NCBI GenBank assembly: GCA_015345905.1
Contig: JADDTR010000013.1
Span: forward strand, 687,411 to 751,410
Direction: 5' to 3'
Length of the DNA: 64,000 nucleotides
From: Aotearoamyces nothofagi
Taxonomy: Eukaryota; Ascomycota; Leotiomycetes; Leotiales; Tympanidaceae
Made by a program: the position numbers and the translations under genes. Positions 1 to 10,677 of this stretch are shown one piece after another. Each line of letters starts with the position of its first letter. The first letter of the stretch is position 1. The notes beneath the pieces were generated by a model that was not told where the DNA came from, ran no database searches, and was given only the letters and a program-made list of their open reading frames with translations.

Positions 1-622
1 GCCACTAGAGATGCAGAGAGAATTCAGACTCGCCGTCGGGTTACCTGATGGGGAAATATCCGCGTGGAAATCCCGTCGTCGCGGTCGTGGTTCGATGCGG
101 GGATTCCGCCCCGTCTCCACTCCCCCGCACAACCTTAAATACCCGAGTCTTCGAGTCTCGAGTCTCGAGTCCCGGGTCCTGAGATGTCCCCGCGGCCACG
201 TCAGGACGTGCACCGGATTGCCCAATGCGGGCATCCGGCTGTCAACTTCTGCACCACAGCTCTGCCGCCACGCGTGCTTCTGCTGGCGACGCCCGTCGAA
301 TCCACGATCCGGACGCAATTGCTCGATTTGGAGAGTCGCGGGAATGGGCTGGACAGATGCATGGGATGGCTTCAGACCCGACTGCAACAGGCGTTTTTGC
401 CGGAAGACTCGGTTTTGCGAGGGCGCCGACTTCTGATATGGCCGCTTCTCATGCACGTGCTATCTTGGAGGGGGGGTAATAAGTATGAACCGGCCTGGAA
501 TTTCTTGGTTGTAGGAGACACTTCTTGAGCCATCGCCTCTCACGGAAACTGCTTGATTGCCATCTCTCCCATTTTAACGGTTCTCGCTCTTTCGAAAAGT
601 CGCTTTCTGAACTCGGTCAAGT
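1..622. other. Gene-poor left edge and 5' region of the SDR gene
   Basis: Three overlapping frames stay open in this GC-rich stretch, but none shows a recognisable domain, splice pattern or codon preference, so I call no gene. A short tandem of a TCGAGTC-type heptamer lies near 151-172. The last 100 bp before the ATG at 623 are pyrimidine-rich, as in many fungal promoters. Confidence 0.5.
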
Positions 623-1678
623 ATGCCTGTTGCTGTAAATGGACAGAATGGCTCGGCGCCAAATAGTACAGCTCCAGCAGCGCCGTCTCTAGACGCCCTT
701 CGATCAACGCCATCCTTCAGTCTGGACGGCAAAGTCATTCTGGTATCTGGAGCAGGTCGCGGTTTAGGGTTAACTCAAGCCGAAGCTCTCCTCGAAGCCG
801 GTGCCACTGGTTCGTCTCAATCCGCACTCTATCTCTACCCTCCTAGGCCTCACTGACCTCCCCCGCAGTCTACGCCTTGGACCGACTTGGTACGCCTGAT
901 TTCCCGCCGCAGCCAAAACCCCAGTTCTAGTATTAATTCCTTCGCAGAAGAACCATGCCCCGATTTTCTGCGTGTCCAAAAACGCGCCGTAGCAGACCTC
1001 AACACGGCCCTCCATTACCGCCGCATCGATATCCGCGAGGTCGACGAGCTGAACAGAATCATCGAGGATATCGCGACCGCCCATGGCCGGCTCGATGGGC
1101 TGATCGCTGCCGCTGGCATCCAGCAGGAGACGCCGGCGCTCGAGTATACCGCCAAGGATGCGAATGCCATGTTCGAGATTAACATCACGGGCTCCTTCAT
1201 GACGGCCCAAGCTGCAGCCAAGCAGATGATCCGGTTTGGAAACGGGGGCAGCATCGTAATGATTGCGAGCATGAGCGGGACCATCGCCAACCGAGTAAGT
1301 CCTCCTCTCCCATTTCTATCTACCCACCCGGCGCCGCCTCCGAACCGCGACCTGACTGCTACACAGGGACTTCTCTGCGCGCCATACAACGCCTCGAAAG
1401 CGGGCGTGCTCCAGCTCGGACGCAACCTCGCCAGCGAATGGGGCGTGCACGGCATCCGCGTCAACACCATCTCGCCCGGCTACATCGTGACAAGCATGGT
1501 CGAGGCCCTCTTCGAGCAATACCCCGAACGCAGATCAGAATGGCCGACGCAGAACATGCTGGGCAGACTGAGCAAGGCGGAGGATTACAAGGGCGCAGCG
1601 GTCTTCCTGATCAGCGACGCCAGCTCGTTCATGACGGGCGCCGATTTGAGGATCGATGGCGGGCACGCGGCTTGGTAG
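623..1678 (+). CDS. Short-chain dehydrogenase/reductase (polyol/sorbose-reductase type)
   Basis: Predicted NAD(P)-dependent classical SDR of 288 aa, cytosolic, probably interconverting a sugar alcohol and a ketose. Four exons: 623-809, 869-889, 948-1294, 1367-1678, with introns of 59, 58 and 72 bp; the second exon is only 21 nt and supplies the end of the second beta strand (VYALDRL). Visible motifs are the cofactor loop GAGRGLG (about 43-49), NAAG-like AAAG (123-126), the active-site Asn in FEINITG (148), Ser in IASMSG (177-179) and the Tyr-Lys pair YNASK (192-196), ending with the usual IDGG near the C-terminus. Length is normal for the family. It stands next to the DhaK and DhaL genes and a sugar carrier, which suggests it makes the ketose that they phosphorylate. 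The exact substrate cannot be read from the sequence; sorbose reductase/D-arabinitol dehydrogenase relatives are the closest I recognise. Confidence 0.88.
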
Positions 1679-2137
1679 ATCTTGGGACTTGGCTAGATGA
1701 GATGAGATAGATAGATGGTTGATCTAAGCTATTCTGAGAAATTGCCTCTGCTTATCTGTTTTGGATTTGAATTACGCGGGTTTAGATGTGTAGCTTTGGT
1801 TTCTCTAGATTGCAACGTATATGTGTCAGTGGTTTCTCATTTTGCTATCAATCTTCTATCATATCAGATTTCACAAACTGATGATCATACGTTATACTCG
1901 CAAGGATTGAACGTGTCAAATAGAACATAATCCATTCTAATTAAATGAAGTCTCTTAATATATTTATAACAGTTGTCACTGTCGGTGGTGTTATTCCTTT
2001 GCCGATCTAGCTATAGTGCAATTCCGGCGTATGGATTTAGCAAACAAAACCACATATAACCTCATGACAGCACTCGAAACTATACACTGTACGCATAGTC
2101 CAACTCTATATTTCTCGCATTAATATATAACAATATC
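1679..2137. other. Convergent 3' region between the SDR and DhaK genes
   Basis: AT-rich sequence between two convergent genes. It probably holds both 3' UTRs and polyadenylation signals. No open frame here looks coding. Confidence 0.6.
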
Positions 2138-3573
2138 CTACCGTCTCCACGCCGCAACCTCAACATCCAGATCCCACAACCCTAACGCCTCATCCCGCTT
2201 CAACACCGCGTCTTCCCCTTCGGCCGGCAACCTCCACAGCGTATACGCGAAGCCGCTCATCTTCAAACTCGTAACCAGCGGGCCTAGAAACAAGCGTCTG
2301 ACTTCCACACCCCGCGTCTCCAGCTCCTCAATCGCCAACTCGGCAAAGCGGCCGAGGACCTCGTTCGAGGTGCCGCCGAAGGAGTTCACGAGCAGGATGA
2401 CTTGGTTGGACGAGGGTGGCGTGGTGAAGGGGATGAAGGACCGGTCGCGGTCGCTCATGTCGGTTAGGAGGTCGAGCATGCGTTTGGTTAACGCTTCGGG
2501 AGATGGAGGCGGGGAGAGCTGTTGCAGGCCCGGCTCGCCGTGACAGCCCATCCCGAGCTCGATGGTGTTGGGTGGGAGGGAAGGGAGGTCTGTAATGAGG
2601 CTATTTGGCAGCGCAACTCTGCTTGCGAAATATCAATCAGCCTGGCACGTGTTGATAATAATGCAATGTCTTAACACCTGGGGATGGTCAACTTGCCGGT
2701 CAAAAGCAACTCCTATAGTCCCGACATTCCCTGCGACATATTCCAGCACCTCCCTAACTCTCTCCACCGACTCGCCCCGCTCTGCAAGGGCACAGGCACA
2801 TTTCAACGCGACGAGATGGCCACTCAAGCCCCTCCGTCCAACCTTCCCACCCTTCCTCCTCCCCACCGCCACATCATCGCCCACAGCCACAAAGCTCACA
2901 TCATAGCCGGCCGCCTTGGCCTTCGTGATAGCCAGCCCCGCATTCAAAATATCGCCAGTATAGTTCCCAACCACAAGAACAGTGCCCGGGGATTTCTTGG
3001 CAGGCGAGGACGGCTGGCACATTTTTATGGCTTCGAACATCTGTCGGCCGGTGGGCGAGGCGAAGACGGCTCCCGAGACGGCGGCGGAGAGGAAGTTGCG
3101 CCCTACGAAACCCGAGAACATGGGCTCGCTGTGGGAGATGGTCTGTTAGGATCTTTGCCCGTGAGATTGTGAGATATAATGAGTTCACGGCGCGATGCAT
3201 GCATAGTATAGCCGGTCAAAAAGAACAGGCAAAGAAAACACCAAGATCACGTAGCTGCAGTTGAATCTCTTCGACCAAGAAGAAGGGAGGAAAGAGAGAT
3301 GAAAAGAGAGAGAAGAACAGTAAAGAAAACTCACTGCCCCCCACCCGCACACCCAATAATCGTAACATGCCCATCCCTAAACCCCTCCAAATCCCTCCGA
3401 TACACGATCCTGTGCGCGGCCGCATATGCCAGATTCGCATTCTGCCGTACCAATCCGGACAGGCCTTCATGGATCGCGTCGGCTGGGTTGTTGATGAGGT
3501 GGAAGGTCTCGAGAGACGGCGCCTGTTGCTGCGCGGTTGTTGTTGTTGTTGCTGTTGTTGTTGTTGTTGCCAT
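2138..3573 (-). CDS. Stand-alone DhaK subunit of a dihydroxyacetone-type kinase
   Basis: About 390 aa holding only the DhaK (Dak1) domain, which binds the triose or tetrose ketose. Exons on the minus strand: 3573-3335, 3128-2676 and about 2618-2138; introns are 206 and about 57 bp, and the last acceptor could be 3 nt earlier. The start is a Thr-rich leader (MATTTTT) encoded by a GTT/GCT microsatellite. Motifs: GGGHEPMF with the conserved His at about 80, NYTGD (about 135-139), GDDVAV (about 163-168), GTIGVAF, and GMGCHGEPG with the His (about 257) that forms the covalent hemiaminal with substrate; the C-terminal VNSFGGTSNE and SLKMSGFAYTL also fit. Fungal dihydroxyacetone kinases are normally one ~590-aa chain of DhaK plus DhaL. 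Here the chain stops after DhaK, and a separate DhaL gene follows upstream on the same strand. I infer that the two products work together as a kinase for dihydroxyacetone or a related ketose such as erythrulose. Confidence 0.85.
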
Positions 3574-4311
3574 GATGGATATCTTGTTGGTGTGGATTGG
3601 GGCGGCGGAGGGGAGCCGGTGCCGGAAATGGAGGAGGAGGAGGAGGGGGAGTTGGGGTTATGCGTTATGAGGAATGCGAGGAAGGAGCGCGGAGGGAGCT
3701 GATATGGCGACACGCAGGCTGGAGAACAGGAACCATCTAATCTACACACCGAACAAAGCTCTCGATGTCTCCGTAAGCATTGGCATAACAATAGCTGACA
3801 GACCCCGCCACCAGATGATAAACCTGCGCTGCCTCCTGGTCCCGGATCTGTGGGGGACGACTTTCGCGTCGGGATGTCCTGATTCGGTGATCCGGGAGGA
3901 GAGATGAAGAGTTGGTTTAGGCGTGGCGCTGAGCGGGAAAGATTCTGGATTCTGCTCTGGGGATGTCTTGGCTGCGCTTGGTAGGAACGGGGCCGTTGAG
4001 AGAAAATGATGCCGTCGGGGTGCCGTTTTGGGCGGACTGGGAGGTGGAGGAGGATTGGGATGGAGGAGCATGACTTAGTGGCAAGGGGGGGTGTATAGAA
4101 CGGTTCGCATGGCTTTGAACATTATCTCGCAATTCCACGAATTTGAGCATCTGGAGTATTCTTGGTGATGGGACAGCCGTGTTATAGAACAATAGAATAG
4201 CAGATTCACAGGGTGATATTGCACTATACATTTAGACCACGTCTATTTCGTATGATAAGACCATATATAAAAATCCAAAAAGCCAACATCAAACCTAGCA
4301 GTCAGACATAT
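3574..4311. promoter_or_regulatory. Intergenic region upstream of DhaK, downstream of DhaL
   Basis: 738 bp between two same-strand genes. It should hold the DhaK promoter and the DhaL 3' end. Open frames on the minus strand are Pro/Ser-rich with no domain and overlap each other, so no gene is called. Confidence 0.45.
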
Positions 4312-5965
4312 TCAATCCTTCACATTAACAATCCCCTCCAACAACTTCAACAATCCAAAAGCTCCCGGATCCGGTACACCCCTCGTAGCCCCCTCGTCCA
4401 GATACGCCGATCTCCCAAGCTTGGCTTCCAGCTTCTCCGTGCCCTCGACTCCCTTGGCAGCGTCTCCCAACGCCTCCTCTGCATTCCCAGTCCTCCTATA
4501 CGTCTCCACGAACGGGATCAGCGCGTCAATACACGTCCGATCGCCGAGCCGGGCTTTTGTGTATTTTAGCAAATGCTCTTGCGCGGCGTGCAATGCGTCT
4601 GCGAATGTTGGCTCGGAAACGAGGCTTTGGGCGAGGGAGGAGAGGAATATGCAGTAGAGCGCGCCGCTAGTGCCGCCCATTGTAGATTCGAGGTCGTCGA
4701 CTAGGGCGGTGAGAACTTGAGGGAATGGAAGTAAAGAGGTCTGCCGGTTAATGAAAGATGAGATTTGCTTGGCACCGTCGCGAAGGGTGTAGCCGCAGTC
4801 GCCATCGCCGACGATTGTATCATATCCAGTGATTAGAGGCTCGTTGGTGATGAGGCTGGAGCAGCCTGCTAGAATACGACTGCGGAGTGAGGAGTCTGAG
4901 AGCTGTATCTTGGAGGTTGTGAGGGGAGTGGAATGTATGGGTTTGGCATCTGATGCTTCAGCTGTTTCTGCAGTTTTGGAAATCTGTGGTTGTGCCGAAA
5001 GGAATTCCGAGGGAATAGCGGCGATGGAGATCGCCCATCCGCGTGCAGAGTTTGAGTCTGTGAATATTGTCGATTGGCTAAGGTGAAATGGAAGATGGTG
5101 GCTCTCTATTCGAGCCAGTAAAATATCTCTCAAGAGAGAATGATACTCACCTAGATACTGTGATATTTCATGAGCGAGAAGATAGTTCTCGAGTCTCGAG
5201 AGCCCGTTAATATCAGAATAGTGGACCGAGTATACAGTTGCTTTATTATTGGGTGAAGCAGAGCCAAGTATGCTGTTTAAATCCTCGATAACAGAGTGCT
5301 GTGCGGATTTCACATCCACTGTTGCAGAGGCGTGTTGTCGAGAAGGATAGTCACCATTTTTTGAGGTCTGGAAGGATGATGATACATTTTGAACAGATCT
5401 CAAAAACAATTCGACAAGTTGTGTGGTATCTTTTAGTGATTTTCTTTATACAGTCAGCCAGAGGTAAAGTTAACAATAACGAGACTTACTTCACGTCTGG
5501 TTTGATTGCAGCGAAAAGAGACAATAGATGGTCGAATTCAAGCTTTTCAGTGACTTCCACTTGAAGGATATCCAACCCAGCTCTGGGAATTATTTCTAGC
5601 TTGTTCTCTATAGCTGTGCTCAGGACTACAACTCCATCTCTCCTTCCTAAACCGCATGATTCTAGCACATCCGCAATATCGTGAACTGTTGAGCTATTGG
5701 TCCCGGACTCTTTGACAGCAACAGCAACGACAGAGTCTTCTATTAGAAGCTTGCTGGAAAGATTACTAGCTGGAATAATTGCTGCGACGAGAACATTGTC
5801 GCTAGCTACCAACGCCTTATTGACGAGCACAACACGACCTTTCAGAGTGTTGACTTCTGTATATTTTGGATTAATCAGAGGAAATAGACGCTTCCAGTAG
5901 CTATGAGCTCCTAGCTGGAGCGTGGAACTGGAAAAAGGGAGCGTAGGCTCAACAATGACCGACAT
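4312..5965 (-). CDS. DhaL-domain protein with a long N-terminal extension
   Basis: 504 aa from three minus-strand exons: 5965-5490, 5443-5151, 5057-4312 (introns 46 and 93 bp; the first has a CTGAC branch point). The C-terminal ~190 residues are a DhaL (Dak2) ATP/ADP-binding domain: the three Mg-binding Asp lie in YDTIVGDGDCG (D336, D341, D343), followed by MGGTSGALY, DALIPF and a PDPGA motif near the C-terminus. The stretch VYSVHYSDINGLSRLENYL just before the second intron resembles the VNNLGGxSNLE segment at the end of DhaK domains. The chain therefore looks like a worn-down DhaK remnant followed by DhaL, but the first ~190 residues match nothing I know. The covalent-substrate His is not present in that part. 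The likely role is to donate phosphate from ATP to the substrate held by the neighbouring DhaK protein. DhaL identity is firm; the pairing is inference. Confidence 0.82.
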
Positions 5966-6605
5966 AACGAAGACGCGGTGGAGCGCTGTAGAGATGCGTT
6001 CTTAGGGAATAAAAATGAGGGGAACGATGAGAAAGCGAGAAAATTATACCATTACCGCCGACAACAATCTATATCTAAACCTGAGCAATATTCCACACCC
6101 AGGCTCGCACCCTGGAGCATAAGGCAGTTTGCAGTTGCGAGTAGACAAAGCCAGCTCCCCAGGTGTCGGTTCCCAGATAGGCAATCCCTTCAACCACGAG
6201 GTGAACCTCGGGAATGGGAGGAATGTCGGCAATTGACCCGCATTAATGGACGCGGTTTAAAACCCGCCGCCCAGGATCTCCATCACGACCCTCGACCCGG
6301 AACTGCCGGAAGAGGCCATCCGCTCGAGAGAATTCTGGGGGTGTGGGGACGATGGATGATGGACGATGATGAATCTGGGGGTGGGCGGAGTTCAGACGGT
6401 GTGGAGAAAGGGTCTGCACCTTGGGAGTCAGCTGACATCGGGGTCTTCAAATCCATATAAGATCCCTGGCTTCTTTGTATTTTCTCCATTTGGAAGCCAT
6501 TGTTGGTCGATTGCATGCGTGTCGGCACCATCATCCTCGCAGACGCAGCAGGAATCAATATAGCATCGCACCTCGATCCGCTTCGTATAGTCACGTGCTC
6601 TCATC
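5966..6605. promoter_or_regulatory. Divergent promoter region shared by DhaL and the sugar carrier
   Basis: 640 bp separate the start codons of DhaL (minus) and the MFS carrier (plus). A TATA-like CATATAAGA lies near 6454-6462, about 150 bp before the carrier ATG. The head-to-head arrangement suggests common control by one regulator; no specific operator could be assigned by eye. Confidence 0.5.
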
Positions 6606-8512
6606 ATGGCACGCTTCCCTAGATATTTCGGCCTCCGCGGGAAGAAGCTAGATTTGGCCATTGCGTGTCTAGCCGGGCTTGACTTTCTGTAAGTCCAGCT
6701 GCCAAACCGTGACCAGATCATTACTGACATGTATAGGCTCTTCGGGTACGACCAAGGTGTCATGGGCGGACTCTTGACCCTTCCATCCTTCACAGCAATA
6801 TTCCCCGAAATCGACACGACCAATGTCGATGGACTGACGACCTCGAAAATCAACCACCGCTCTACTATCCAAGGAGCATCAATCGGTGCCTACAACCTCG
6901 GATGCTTTGCTGGCGCCATCGCCACCATCTGGCTTGGTGACATTCTTGGAAGGAGAAAGATGATATTCTCTGGCTCAATCGTCATGATAGTCGGCGCAGC
7001 TCTGCAGTGTTCTGCTTTCTCTCTGGGACACCTCATTGCAGGCCGTATCATTACGGGATTCGGGAACGGCATGAACACGTCGACAGTGAGTGACGCCGGG
7101 AGGTATCCCGCTAATGTCATCATCTAACATTACTCCAGGTCCCGATGTGGCAGTCAGAGACTTCAAAATCCCACCACCGCGGGAAGCTGGTCATGATTGA
7201 AGGTGCGATGATAACTGGTGGCATCTGCCTGTCTTACTGGCTCGACTTTGGATTCTCTTTCCTAGAGCCGAGTACCATATCATGGCGGTTCCCAATCGGA
7301 TTCCAGATCCTCTTCGCAGTCATCATCGTCGCCCTGGTCCTCGAACTCCCAGAATCACCCAGATGGCTTATTCTTAAAGATAAAGAGGAAGAGGCCATGT
7401 CGGTGCTGTCTGCCCTTCGCGATCTTCCACCGGATGATACGAAACTGCACGCCGAATTCACTGAAATCAAAGATACAGTCTTCGAATTAAGCCAATATGG
7501 ATTCAAAGACCTCTTCACGATGGGTCCAGACAGGCATTTCCATCGTGTTGTGCTGGGCTACGTTAACCAAGTCTTTCAGCAAATCAGCGGAATCAATCTT
7601 ATCACTTAGTATGTCTCCTCCTTGGGGGATCAGAACCCAGGCAAGATATACGTCTTGGGGAACGACTCTGTATCCTCAGTATGCTTACTAACTATTTGGC
7701 AGTTACGCCGCTACTATCTATCAGAATGAAATCCACCTAGAGGCCACAACCTCCCGTATTCTTGCCGCAGCCAACGGCACAGAGTATTTCCTCGCCAGCT
7801 TCATCGCTGTCTACACCATCGAACGATTCGGTCGCCGAAGCTTGATGTTATTTGGCGCAGTAGGAATGTCCATCTCAATGGCAATTCTCGCCGCCATGAC
7901 TGCACATGGAGGCACAGCTACTGGCATTGTCGCCGCGACATTCCTATTCATCTTCAATACCTTCTTCGCCATCGGTTGGCTTGGGATGGCATGGCTCTAC
8001 CCGGCCGAGATTGTACCGCTCAGTATCCGCGCTCCATCAAACGCTCTGTCAACATCTGCCAACTGGGTAAGCTTCACTTCTTGCATAGATAAACTGAAAA
8101 AAGCTCTAATACTAATAATTCTCAGATCTTCAACTTCATGGTCGTAATGATAACGCCCATCGCATTCTCCTCCATCCACTACAAAACCTACATAATCTTC
8201 GCCGTCATCAACGCCTTCATCGTCCCCGTCGTCTACTTCTTCTACCCCGAGACCGCCTACCGCTCCCTTGAAGAAATGGACTCCATCTTCCACAAGACCA
8301 AGAGCTGGTTCGGTGCCGTCAGCGTCGCAGACCACGAGCCTAGACGTTATGGCGTGCATGGAGAACTGCTTATTAATTACGAGGAGACGGAAGAACATGT
8401 GGCGAAAACCAGACGGGAGGCGCATCTGAAGACAGAGGTCGAGGGTATCGAGAATGTTGATCAGACGAGCGAGAATAGTGATGGCGTGTTCAGAGGAAAG
8501 GAGATAGCTTGA
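6606..8512 (+). CDS. MFS sugar transporter (hexose/polyol family)
   Basis: 550-aa plasma-membrane sugar/H+ symporter with about 12 helices. Five exons: 6606-6688, 6737-7085, 7139-7608, 7703-8066, 8126-8512; introns are 48, 53, 94 and 59 bp. Family marks seen are the first-helix LFGYDQGVMGG, GRRKM after helix 2, PESPRWL before the central loop, QQISGINLITYYAATI in helix 7, ERFGRRS, and PETAYRSLEEMD at the end of helix 12. The Cys/Glu-rich tail (YEETEEHVAKTRREA) is cytosolic. Normal length and no damage. Its divergent position beside DhaL and near an SDR makes uptake of a polyol or short ketose reasonable, but MFS sequence alone does not define the substrate. Confidence 0.92.
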
Positions 8513-9717
8513 TTGATTCTTACTATAGTCCATGAAAATGCAGGAAAAGGCAGGAAAAGGCATCTGGAATGCCGGTTTTATTTTGATACCAATTTTTGAG
8601 ATGAAGGTTCAACTACTCTGTTCGGTGGCGAAACTTTATCTGTTAGTATTCATTTGCTGTGCCTGGTTAAAAAGTACCCATAGATAAACTTGACCTGCAC
8701 GACCTCGGACAATACATCTAGCAACCTTTCTCATTTCTCTATACGCAAGGCTTATAGTGTCCACCGAGTACCCTCTCGATCAGAATTCGTCAATGTCCAA
8801 CAATATATGTGCTTTCACATTATAAGAAAGCTTGCAATGATACACACCACCGAAGTATCTCTCGTCGTCAATCGTCTTCTCTCGTCGTTAGGATGCCGCT
8901 TACCGTCAAAACGACAGCGACAGCAAGACGCCGAACCGCGAGAACCGAAACGACGACGAGACGAACGACCGCGATAATCGAAACGACGACGAGAATCCCG
9001 CTGCCGACACCAGCAGCCGGATATATACCCAGACTTGAGGGAAGAATCAGCAGAGTTGCACAGAACCCGACTCCCACGGCCATTTCTTTGAACGAGTCAA
9101 ACTCGCAGCTTGTTTGTTTCTGGCTCTGCAGTCTGGAAAGCTGCGGGTTTTATAGGAAGCGTTAGTCGGCCGGCAGGGGAAACGAGGCTGTTTTTCTCTG
9201 CGGTGAATTTCCCGTCGCGAATCGGTGAGAGGCTTTTTGGCCAAGCACGAGTGAGCACACTATGAAGCCGCGAGTCTTGGCCACATAGCATCAATGCCAG
9301 GCATGCGGCAGGAATAGGCGCGTATGCACATAATGACGATGGGGAATGAGCTTTTGCCGTGGGAAATAGGTCGGTGATGCGTCATGAAGTTTTATTGGGA
9401 TACAATGGCTGCCATTTGTAGGTGAATCCCAGTTGTAGTATTGGCTTATTCTGGTGCAAGTGGGATTGTTTCGTTGAATCCTAATCTTTTAGTCTTCGTG
9501 TGAATCTGCTCAAGACGATTCTGGGTTTTCTATTTAAACAGGCTGTTCCTGCGCTTTCTTGGTCTCTTTCCAACACCAGAGCTCTTGCTGTATACAGAGA
9601 GAGTAGATTGTTCGGCCTCACACAGCACATCTAACAACCTTCGCGATTCTCCATATTCAAGGCCAATAGCATCCACCGAGTACCCTTTCGAACCGCCACA
9701 GCAACCCGGAGGGCGCC
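8513..9717. other. Gene-poor region with a duplicated leader-like block
   Basis: No convincing gene. An ACGA-rich low-complexity patch (about 8905-9000) gives open frames on both strands. A block at about 8690-8790 clearly resembles 9590-9690; both contain CATCTARCAACCTT and TCCACCGAGTACCCTYTCGA. Confidence 0.5.
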
Positions 9718-10677
9718 ATGGAATCCCAGGAGGTTGGAAGAACTACCCCCAACACCACCTTAGCATTCAGGACCAGAGGAGAAGTCTGTTCGAGCGATCA
9801 GGTAAAGAACGAGGTTGCAGTGTCAGTTGCCAATCCACCAGCGGATGACAAGGCAGTTGGCTCCCCAAGTATCCTCCTCTGACTGCCAGCCGAATTACGA
9901 ATAATGATGTTCTCGGCATTTACTGAATGGAAGGACATGGACAAACATCCTGCGTTGATCAGAGTCTTGAGAGGATATCGTGATCAAAGATTGTATAGAG
10001 AGGCGCTGCAGGTCTTTAATAAGGGGAGGAGATATGAAGTCGACATTATGACAGCCTATGTGCTGGATAGGCTAACTCCATCCGCGCGAAGCATGATTCA
10101 GGAGATGACCATTCGCTTCAGGTTAGTCAGCCTTCCCTTATACCCCCGTTTCTGAGTTAATTCTTGCAGATGTTTCGAGCTGGGAGCCTTCACGCTGTGC
10201 CTGAAAAGTGTTGCATGCCTGGAATTCAACGTCCAGGATCTTTTGCTAGATTTCAGGTCTCTGAGGTGCTGCGATACCTTCATGCCAGCTTTCCTGCCCA
10301 GGATGAAGGGCCTGAAGAAGGTGACTTTGATGGCATTCATTGACCCGGAGAAAACGCGGGACTTTGCGACTGGAGTGGTGTTCATTGAGAGGCTGAATGC
10401 GGACCTTGCAATGAAGGGTGAGCTTGTTGAGGCAAAGAGGATAGAAGGGGGACGGATACGGGCACAAGTGGAGTGGGTTTGGACAGAAGAGGACTGGTTT
10501 TGGACACAAGAGGAGTGGGTTTGGCAGGCTGAGGAGGGAAAGGCACTGGTGTGGACGGAGGAATGTGTTAGGAGGCAGAGAACAGGAAAAACTCTCAAGG
10601 TACCTGGACTGGTGGGACCGGTCAGAATTTGCTACGGCGTGGTCAGTGGTGTCCCATTCCACTACCTAAATGCTTGA
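9718..10677 (+). pseudogene. F-box-like protein gene interrupted by an in-frame TGA
   Basis: The open frame starting at ATG 9718 and the one from 9883 are in the same reading frame and are separated by a single TGA at 9880-9882. Just after it comes LPAELRIMMF, which looks like the start of a fungal F-box (consensus LPxELRxxIY). Downstream residues (HPALIRVLRGYRDQRLYREALQVFNK, then a 48-bp intron 10122-10169, then exon 10170-10677) resemble fungal F-box-like proteins of ordinary size. A short Trp/Glu-rich repeat (EEWVWQAEE type) lies near the end. No intron of normal length with matching phase removes the TGA. Either the gene is newly broken, it starts at ATG 9904 (241 aa, losing the F-box start), or an unusual intron is used. 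Function would be substrate choice for an SCF ubiquitin ligase, if it still works. Confidence 0.45.

Noticed and set aside
899-947. Very short (23-24 bp) introns in the SDR gene
   Set aside because: Too short for fungal splicing; a single 58-bp intron 890-947 restores the conserved protein.
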